Assembly: GCA_003532195.1 (NCBI GenBank)
Contig: DOFA01000269.1
Coordinates: forward strand, 204-10,593
Source: Clostridiales bacterium
GTDB taxonomy: Bacteria > Bacillota > Clostridia > Saccharofermentanales > UBA5734
Direction of reading: 5' to 3'
Length of the DNA stretch: 10,390 nucleotides
In this document: positions 6,783-10,390 of the stretch, piece by piece
Layout of the letters: each line of letters opens with the position of its first letter
Numbering within the stretch: position 1 is the stretch's first letter
Notes under the pieces: generated by a model
The model's input: the letters and a program-made list of their open reading frames with translations, nothing else
Databases searched by the model: none
What the model was told of the DNA's origin: nothing
Position numbers and translations under genes: made by a program

Positions 6783-7193
6783 ATGGCGGACAAAGACAGG
6801 AATGAAAAGCGGATTGTCAAAGCGGGAAGACCCAAGGAAAACTTTTTCCAGAAGGTTGCGGCTTTCTTTGTCAAAATTGGCAAGAGACTGAAAAGTTTCT
6901 TTATAAATCTGAAAGCTGAACTGAAACGTGTGGTCTGGCCGGACAAGAAGCACCTGATCCAGAACACCGCCACGGTTCTGGCCATCTGCCTGATTGCCGC
7001 CCTGGTGCTGTTCTTCGTCGACTCTTTGCTCGGTGGGATTCTCAATGCCGTCGGTTTCTATTCTCCCAGTGCGCCAACCGCAGCTACAACCGCGGCAACG
7101 ACTGCAGCGGCAACAACTTCGACCGAAACCAGCGCGCCGTCGACCGGTGAAACAACCGCTGCGACGACTGCTGGCACAACCGCCGGCGGATGA
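6783..7193 (+). CDS. secE: Preprotein translocase subunit SecE with a Thr/Ala-rich C-terminal tail
   Basis: Essential membrane subunit that clamps SecY in the protein-export channel. Of 136 residues, 1-36 are basic and cytoplasmic. Residues 39-53 (FFINLKAELKRVVWP) are the conserved amphipathic helix and hinge, and about 63-88 form the single membrane helix. Residues 94-136 are unusual: 29 of 43 are Thr or Ala, with no hydrophobic core. Known SecE topology is N-in/C-out, so this tail should lie outside the membrane; I infer a flexible, possibly cell-wall-facing segment. Typical single-helix SecE proteins are about 60-75 residues. ATG 6783 has TAAGGA (6767-6772) 10 bases upstream. An in-frame TTG at 6750 would add 11 residues but has worse spacing to its ribosome site. 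nusG follows after 33 bases. Confidence 0.93.
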   Translation: MADKDRNEKRIVKAGRPKENFFQKVAAFFVKIGKRLKSFFINLKAELKRVVWPDKKHLIQNTATVLAICLIAALVLFFVDSLLGGILNAVGFYSPSAPTAATTAATTAAATTSTETSAPSTGETTAATTAGTTAGG

Positions 7194-7226
7194 GGATGAT
7201 TCAGATGCAGGACGGAGGGGACAGGA

Positions 7227-7763
7227 ATGGTTGAAGGTACAGCCGCGGAAGCCAAATGGTATGTCGTCCATACCTATTCCGGCTATGAGAACAAGGTCAA
7301 GGCGACTCTCGAACGCATAGTCGAAAACCGGGGGATTCAGGAATACATCCAGGATGTTTCTGTTCCGATGGAAGAACAGGTCGAGATCAAGGATGGCAAG
7401 AAGAAGACCATCCAGCGCAAGATCTATCCGGGTTATGTCCTGGTCAAAATGGTGCTCACCGACGAGATCTGGTACATTGTCCGCAACACCCGCGGCGTAA
7501 CCGGATTTGTCGGCCCGACCAGCTCCAAGCCGACACCTCTGACCGATGAAGAGCTGATGCTGATGGGTCTGGAGTCCGGCTGGGAACCTGTGGTCGATTA
7601 CGATATCGGCGATTCGGTCAAGGTGATCGGCGGACCGCTGGAAAGCTTTATCGGCACCGTTGAGGACATCAATCTCGACAAGAAAAAAGTCCGGGTTCTG
7701 GTTTCCATGTTTGGCCGCGAGACGCCGGTTGAGCTGGAACTGACCCAGATCATGCGGATATAA
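7227..7763 (+). CDS. nusG: Transcription termination/antitermination factor NusG
   Basis: Binds the clamp of elongating RNA polymerase; it affects pausing, Rho action and coupling to the ribosome. Of 178 residues, about 9-115 form the NGN domain, starting with [20 protein letters not shown] and including [14 protein letters not shown] and [12 protein letters not shown]. The C-terminal KOW domain begins near residue 125 with [20 protein letters not shown] and ends with [14 protein letters not shown]. The length is standard and no extra domain is inserted. GGAGGGG (7214-7220) precedes the ATG by 6 bases. It is the last gene of the rpmG-secE-nusG group and lies 81 bp before rplK, the usual order. 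Confidence 0.98.
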   Translation: MVEGTAAEAKWYVVHTYSGYENKVKATLERIVENRGIQEYIQDVSVPMEEQVEIKDGKKKTIQRKIYPGYVLVKMVLTDEIWYIVRNTRGVTGFVGPTSSKPTPLTDEELMLMGLESGWEPVVDYDIGDSVKVIGGPLESFIGTVEDINLDKKKVRVLVSMFGRETPVELELTQIMRI

Positions 7764-7783
7764 CCGCTGCAAGCCAGCTGTCA

Positions 7784-7798
7784 GCACGATATGCGTGT
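7784..7798 (+). promoter_or_regulatory. Small hairpin in the nusG-rplK gap
   Basis: GCACG (7784-7788), loop ATATG, CGTGT (7794-7798) can form a 5-bp stem closed by a G-T pair, about 45 bases before rplK. In several bacteria L1 represses rplKA by binding a leader hairpin that mimics its 23S site, so this place is right for such an element. I could not match the L1 consensus, so the role is open. No convincing promoter is visible in this 81-bp gap. Confidence 0.25.
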
Positions 7799-7844
7799 GC
7801 AGATAGAAACAGAAAACTAGATTTTATTGGGAGGTGGACGTTAA

Positions 7845-8273
7845 ATGGCAAAGAAAGTCACAGGGTATGTCAAATTGCAGATCCCCGCAGGCAAAGCCAC
7901 GCCAGCGCCGCCGGTAGGACCAGCCCTTGGTCAGCATGGTGTGAACATCGCCATGTTTGTCAAGGAATTCAATGAAAGAACCGCAAAGGATGTCGGCCTG
8001 ATCATTCCGGTCATCATCACGATTTTTGCGGACAGATCATTTTCTTTCATCACCAAGACTCCTCCGGTGCCCGTGTTACTCAAAAAGGCCTGCAACATTG
8101 AAAGCGGTTCGGGAAAACCGAAAAGCGACAAGGTTGCCCAGATCACCAAATCCGAAGTCATGAAGATCGCCCAGATCAAACTGACCGACACCAATGCTTC
8201 GGACCTGGAATCGTGTGCCCGCATGGTGGCCGGCACTGCCCGCAGCATGGGCATTGTCGTCATTGACGGTTGA
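7845..8273 (+). CDS. rplK: Large ribosomal subunit protein L11 (uL11)
   Basis: Binds the GTPase-associated centre of 23S rRNA together with L10/L12 and takes part in factor-dependent GTP hydrolysis. At 142 residues it has normal length. The N-terminal domain starts [20 protein letters not shown] and continues with the proline-rich [14 protein letters not shown] segment, the region bound by thiostrepton-type antibiotics with r[18 protein letters not shown] links to the rRNA-binding C-terminal domain, which ends in [16 protein letters not shown] (7830-7835) precedes the ATG by 9 bases. rplA follows after 21 bases, so the two are co-transcribed. Confidence 0.98.
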   Translation: MAKKVTGYVKLQIPAGKATPAPPVGPALGQHGVNIAMFVKEFNERTAKDVGLIIPVIITIFADRSFSFITKTPPVPVLLKKACNIESGSGKPKSDKVAQITKSEVMKIAQIKLTDTNASDLESCARMVAGTARSMGIVVIDG

Positions 8274-8294
8274 GCGGCGAAGGAGTGAAGCGAA

Positions 8295-8987
8295 ATGAAA
8301 CATGGCAAAAAGTACAGGGAATCGGTTAAGCTGATCGACCGGTCGGCCACTTATGATCCGGCCGAAGCCATCGAACTGGTTCAAAAAACCGCCACGGCAA
8401 AATTCGACGAAACCGTTGAGCTGCATATCCGCCTGGGCGTCGACTCCCGGCATGCCGACCAGCAGGTCCGCGGCGCTGTCGTCCTGCCTCATGGCACCGG
8501 CCGCTCAAAGAAAGTGCTGGTTTTCGCCAAGGCACTCAAAGCCGATGAAGCCAAAGCAGCCGGAGCTGATTTTGTCGGAGCCGAAGATATGGTGGAAAAG
8601 ATCCGCAGCGAGAACTGGTTCGACTACGATGTCGTCGTCGCCACGCCCGATATGATGGGCGTCGTCGGCAAACTCGGCAAGATCCTCGGCCCGAAAGGCC
8701 TGATGCCGAATCCTAAATCCGGCACCGTGACCATGGATGTCGCCAAGGCCATATCCGAAATCAAAGCCGGTAAAATCGAGTACCGCCTGGACAAGACCAA
8801 CATCATCCATTGCCCGATCGGCCGGGTGTCGTTTGGCCAGACCAAATTGGCGGAGAATTTCAAGACGATCATGGATGCAGTCATCAAGGCCAAGCCGTCA
8901 GCTGCCAGGGGCCAGTACCTGCGCAGCGTCACCATGGCATCGACCATGGGGCCGGGAATCAAGATCAACCCAGCTCGCCTGAGCTGA
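8295..8987 (+). CDS. rplA: Large ribosomal subunit protein L1 (uL1)
   Basis: Forms the mobile L1 stalk that helps release deacylated tRNA from the E site; in many bacteria it also represses its own rplKA mRNA. At 230 residues it is full length. Markers are [15 protein letters not shown] at the N-terminus, [19 protein letters not shown] in domain I, and the strongly conserved [20 protein letters not shown] near residue 130. Domain I resumes with [14 protein letters not shown] and [11 protein letters not shown], ending in [20 protein letters not shown] (8280-8285) lies 9 bases before the ATG. The stop overlaps a 6-bp hairpin (8971-8986). A 187-bp gap then holds the rplJ leader. Confidence 0.98.
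   Translation: MKHGKKYRESVKLIDRSATYDPAEAIELVQKTATAKFDETVELHIRLGVDSRHADQQVRGAVVLPHGTGRSKKVLVFAKALKADEAKAAGADFVGAEDMVEKIRSENWFDYDVVVATPDMMGVVGKLGKILGPKGLMPNPKSGTVTMDVAKAISEIKAGKIEYRLDKTNIIHCPIGRVSFGQTKLAENFKTIMDAVIKAKPSAARGQYLRSVTMASTMGPGIKINPARLS
8971..8986 (+). repeat. Perfect hairpin at the rplA stop codon
   Basis: CAGCTC (8971-8976), loop GCCT, GAGCTG (8981-8986) form a 6-bp perfect stem covering the rplA stop codon. No T-run follows, so it is not a terminator. It might protect or process the rplKA mRNA end ahead of the rplJ leader. Confidence 0.4.
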
Positions 8988-9010
8988 CCGGACAGTTAAA
9001 TAAGCCCAAG

Positions 9011-9115
9011 CGCCAGAGACAGCAGGAATCCTTCGGATATAAACGTCAGACGTCCTGCCGAGGCTGCGGTTGCCCCATATTGATGCCCGACGGCGTCAAC
9101 AGGAGGATTCAGCCG
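9011..9115 (+). promoter_or_regulatory. L10 leader RNA (rplJL autoregulatory element)
   Basis: The rplA-rplJ gap carries the conserved L10-leader core: AGACAGCAGGA (9017-9027) and TCCTGCCGAGG (9053-9063). The stem GCAGGA/TCCTGC (9022-9027 with 9053-9058) is perfect, and its flanking AGA and CGA bases suit a kink-turn. Two small hairpins fit inside: ATCC/GGAT (9028-9038) and ACGT/ACGT (9043-9053). In the known class, the L10(L12)4 complex binds this RNA and represses rplJ-rplL. Here the element is followed by an attenuator hairpin, as in Bacillus, where control is by transcription attenuation. No clear promoter lies between rplA and the leader, so rplKA readthrough probably supplies it. The exact 3' limit is approximate. 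Confidence 0.85.
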
Positions 9116-9155
9116 TACCCCTCCGTCTCCAAGGCGCGAGGGGTATTTATATTCT
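9116..9155 (+). terminator. Attenuator (regulated intrinsic terminator) before rplJ
   Basis: TACCCCTC (9116-9123) pairs perfectly with GAGGGGTA (9138-9145), giving an 8-bp stem followed by the T-rich tttatattct. Just upstream, GGAGG (9102-9106) can instead pair with CCTCC (9120-9124), which would break the terminator stem, so an antiterminator/terminator switch is possible. This GGAGG has no start codon at a suitable distance, supporting a structural role. Binding of L10(L12)4 to the leader would be expected to favour termination. Confidence 0.7.
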
Positions 9156-9174
9156 GAACAAGGAGGTACACACG

Positions 9175-9714
9175 ATGCCCAGCAATAAGGTATTGGATGC
9201 CAAGAAAGAGGTAGTCGCAGGATTGGCGCAGGAACTGAAGAACGCCCAGTCCATCGTCTTTGCCGATTATCGCGGACTGACCGTCGAGCAGGATACGGCA
9301 ATGCGCGCCGCATTGCGCAAAGCCGGAGTCTCCTACCGCGTGGTCAAGAACACATTATCCAAGAGAGCGCTCGAGGTCGCCGGCGTGAACGGCCTGGATG
9401 AAATTCTCCAGGGACCGACTGCCATCGCTTTCAGCACCACGGATATTGTTGCCGCCGCTAAAGTCGTCAAGGAATATGCCGGCAAGTTTGACAAGCTGAC
9501 CGTCAAAGGCGGCGTCCTGGAAAACAAAGTGATTAATCCGGACGATGTCGCCCGCCTGGCCGCGATCCCCAGCAAAGATGTTCTTTATGGTCAGGTTGTC
9601 TTTGGCCTGGTTTCGCCGATTGCCAGTTTGGCTGTATTGCTGAACGCGATCAAGGAAAAATTAGAATCAGGAAACAGCGTCGCGGAAACGGAACCCGTAT
9701 CCGCCAGTGTCTGA
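9175..9714 (+). CDS. rplJ: Large ribosomal subunit protein L10 (uL10)
   Basis: Base of the ribosomal stalk: the N-terminal domain binds 23S rRNA beside L11, and the C-terminal helix holds dimers of L7/L12. At 179 residues it shows SNKVLDAKKEVVAGLAQELK, the signature FADYRGLTVEQ, YRVVKNTLSKRAL, GPTAIAFS and, after the domain boundary, the helix SLAVLLNAIKEKLESG. I chose ATG 9175 because AAGGAGGT (9160-9167) stands 7 bases upstream and the family N-terminus fits. The longer open frame from 9070 would translate the leader RNA and attenuator. It is probably autoregulated through the L10 leader. rplL follows after 51 bases. Confidence 0.98.
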   Translation: MPSNKVLDAKKEVVAGLAQELKNAQSIVFADYRGLTVEQDTAMRAALRKAGVSYRVVKNTLSKRALEVAGVNGLDEILQGPTAIAFSTTDIVAAAKVVKEYAGKFDKLTVKGGVLENKVINPDDVARLAAIPSKDVLYGQVVFGLVSPIASLAVLLNAIKEKLESGNSVAETEPVSASV

Positions 9715-9741
9715 GTCGCCGGCTAGTTATAACCGGACGAC
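9715..9741 (+). repeat. Hairpin between rplJ and rplL
   Basis: GTCGCCGG (9715-9722) pairs with CCGG-A-CGAC (9733-9741), giving 8 bp with one bulged A and a 10-base AT-rich loop. It begins directly after the rplJ stop. A T6 run (9749-9754) follows 7 bases later, too far for a good terminator. It may mark RNA processing or adjust the higher output of rplL relative to rplJ. Confidence 0.4.
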
Positions 9742-9765
9742 AGGCGTATTTTTTGGAGGTAAAAA

Positions 9766-10149
9766 ATGGCTAGTGAAAAAATCACGAAAATGATTGAGGA
9801 TGTCAAAGCCTTGACAGTTATGGAATTGTCCGAACTCGTTAAAGCTTTGGAAACAGAATTTGGCGTTTCCGCCGCCGCAATGGCTGCTTCGGCGCCTGCC
9901 GCCGGAGTTGCCGCCGTCGCCGCCCCGGTTGAAGAGCAGACCGAATTCACGGTTATCCTGAAAGGTCCCGGCGCCAACAAGATCAATGTCATCAAGGCTG
10001 TCCGCGAGCTGACCGGGCTCGGCTTGAAAGAAGCCAAGGATCTCGTCGACACCGCTCCGAAGGCTGTCAAGGAGAATATCAGCAAGGAAGATGCTGCTGC
10101 AATCGCCACCAAGCTGAAAGATGCCGGCGCAGATGTCGAAGTAAAGTAA
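9766..10149 (+). CDS. rplL: Large ribosomal subunit protein L7/L12 (bL12)
   Basis: Acidic stalk protein, present as several dimers per ribosome, that recruits translation GTPases. Of 127 residues, about 1-35 form the dimerisation domain that binds L10 (starting [20 protein letters not shown]). About 36-55 are the flexible Ala/Pro-rich hinge. The C-terminal domain starts near [20 protein letters not shown] and includes the factor-binding [17 protein letters not shown]. All parts are intact. GGAGGT (9755-9760) lies 5 bases before the ATG, a strong site in line with its high synthesis. The strong terminator at 10171 ends the unit; rpoB, the common next gene, is not here. Confidence 0.98.
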   Translation: MASEKITKMIEDVKALTVMELSELVKALETEFGVSAAAMAASAPAAGVAAVAAPVEEQTEFTVILKGPGANKINVIKAVRELTGLGLKEAKDLVDTAPKAVKENISKEDAAAIATKLKDAGADVEVK

Positions 10150-10170
10150 TCCATAACAGATGCTTTTGGA

Positions 10171-10204
10171 AAACCGCTGCCGTTCAATCGGCAGCGGTTT
10201 TTTT
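10171..10204 (+). terminator. Strong intrinsic terminator after rplL
   Basis: A perfect 12-bp stem (AAACCGCTGCCG 10171-10182 with CGGCAGCGGTTT 10189-10200), a 6-base loop TTCAAT and a run of seven T (10198-10204). It lies 22 bases after the rplL stop. This should end most rplJL transcription before the tRNA gene. Confidence 0.95.
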
Positions 10205-10239
10205 ACCGCTTTTTGAGGCTTGTTTTTCGAAAAGATTGC

Positions 10240-10267
10240 TTGACAGGACGCGGTAGTAGCTGATAAA
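10240..10267 (+). promoter_or_regulatory. Candidate promoter for tRNA-Met
   Basis: A perfect -35 TTGACA (10240-10245) is followed after 16 bp by GATAAA (10262-10267, 4 of 6 matches to TATAAT), about 53 bases before the tRNA. The region between holds an 8-bp direct repeat cattaagc (10270-10277, 10279-10286) and a small hairpin GGTGC-GCAG-GCACC (10292-10305), both within the expected 5' leader of the precursor tRNA. Confidence 0.65.
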
Positions 10268-10320
10268 CTCATTAAGCGCATTAAGCAACTCGGTGCGCAG
10301 GCACCTATACAAAAGCAAAT

Positions 10321-10390
10321 GGCGGCGTAGCTCAGTTGGCCAGAGCATCCGGTTCATACCCGGAGTGTCGTTGGTTCAAATCCGACCGCC
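10321..10390 (+). tRNA. tRNA-Met (anticodon CAT), elongator type, 3' end cut by window
   Basis: The cloverleaf folds cleanly: acceptor 5' strand GGCGGCG (10321-10327), D stem GCTC/GAGC, anticodon stem TCCGG/CCGGA with loop TTCATAC (anticodon CAT at 10355-10357), and T arm GTTGG-TTCAAAT-CCGAC. The window ends after the first four bases (CGCC) of the 3' acceptor strand, so three paired bases, the discriminator base and any CCA lie outside. It lacks the three G-C pairs of the initiator anticodon stem and resembles elongator tRNA-Met. A CAT anticodon also occurs in lysidine-modified tRNA-Ile, but that family usually starts differently (GGACC or GGGCC). Confidence 0.93.

Noticed and set aside
6423..7787. 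Open frame of 454 codons on the - strand across rpmG, secE and nusG
   Set aside because: It is antisense to three certain genes, shows no recognisable domain, has Ser/Arg/Cys-rich low-complexity stretches opposite the SecE tail, and has no ribosome site of note. It is a shadow of codon bias.
9070..9174. Upstream extension of rplJ from 9070
   Set aside because: It would translate the L10 leader and attenuator. ATG 9175 has AAGGAGGT at the right distance and gives the known L10 N-terminus.
9727..10281. Two overlapping - strand frames opposite rplL and its terminator
   Set aside because: Both are antisense to rplL and cross its terminator; their Ala/Ser or Gly-rich sequence mirrors the L7/L12 hinge.
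1..10390. CRISPR array, mobile element, phage or defence genes
   Set aside because: No spaced repeats, transposase, integrase or terminal inverted repeats were seen; every sizeable region is accounted for by housekeeping genes.

Overview
This is an ordinary chromosomal housekeeping region from a GC-rich bacterium. All protein genes lie on the + strand and are tightly packed, mostly behind strong AGGAGG-type ribosome binding sites. The L10-leader RNA followed by an attenuator hairpin, the four-cysteine L33, the elongator tRNA-Met sequence and sigma-A-like promoters (TTGACA / TAAAAT with extended TG) suggest a Bacillota relative, perhaps a high-GC member of the Clostridia. That placement is inference; no marker here fixes the taxon.

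Region 1 (1-6450) is a histidine biosynthesis cluster: hisD (5' end outside the window), hisC, hisB, purC, hisH, hisA, a fused hisF-hisI, and hisE. Together they cover every step after HisG except histidinol-phosphate phosphatase, which is not seen. Four junctions overlap (hisD/hisC 8 bp, purC/hisH 4 bp, hisH/hisA 4 bp, hisA/hisF 19 bp), so translational coupling is likely. Two larger gaps (before hisB and before hisE) each hold a plausible internal promoter. purC, a purine gene, sits inside the cluster. This is metabolically sensible: HisH/HisF release AICAR, which enters the purine pathway two steps after the CAIR used by PurC. HisI is fused to the C-terminus of HisF, while hisE stays separate.

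Region 2 (6451-7763) is rpmG-secE-nusG, behind a very good promoter at 6478-6506. rpmG is a 54-codon gene that is easily missed. SecE carries an unusual 43-residue Thr/Ala-rich C-terminal tail that should lie outside the membrane.

Region 3 (7764-10204) is rplK-rplA-[L10 leader + attenuator]-rplJ-rplL, closed by a strong intrinsic terminator. rpoB does not follow directly. Instead a separate promoter leads into a tRNA-Met(CAT) gene that the window end cuts a few bases short.

No mobile element, CRISPR array, phage gene or defence system is visible. The points worth a second look are the HisF-HisI fusion, purC within the his cluster, the SecE tail, the repeat-bearing HisD extension, the rplJL attenuator, and tRNA-Met in the place usually held by rpoB.
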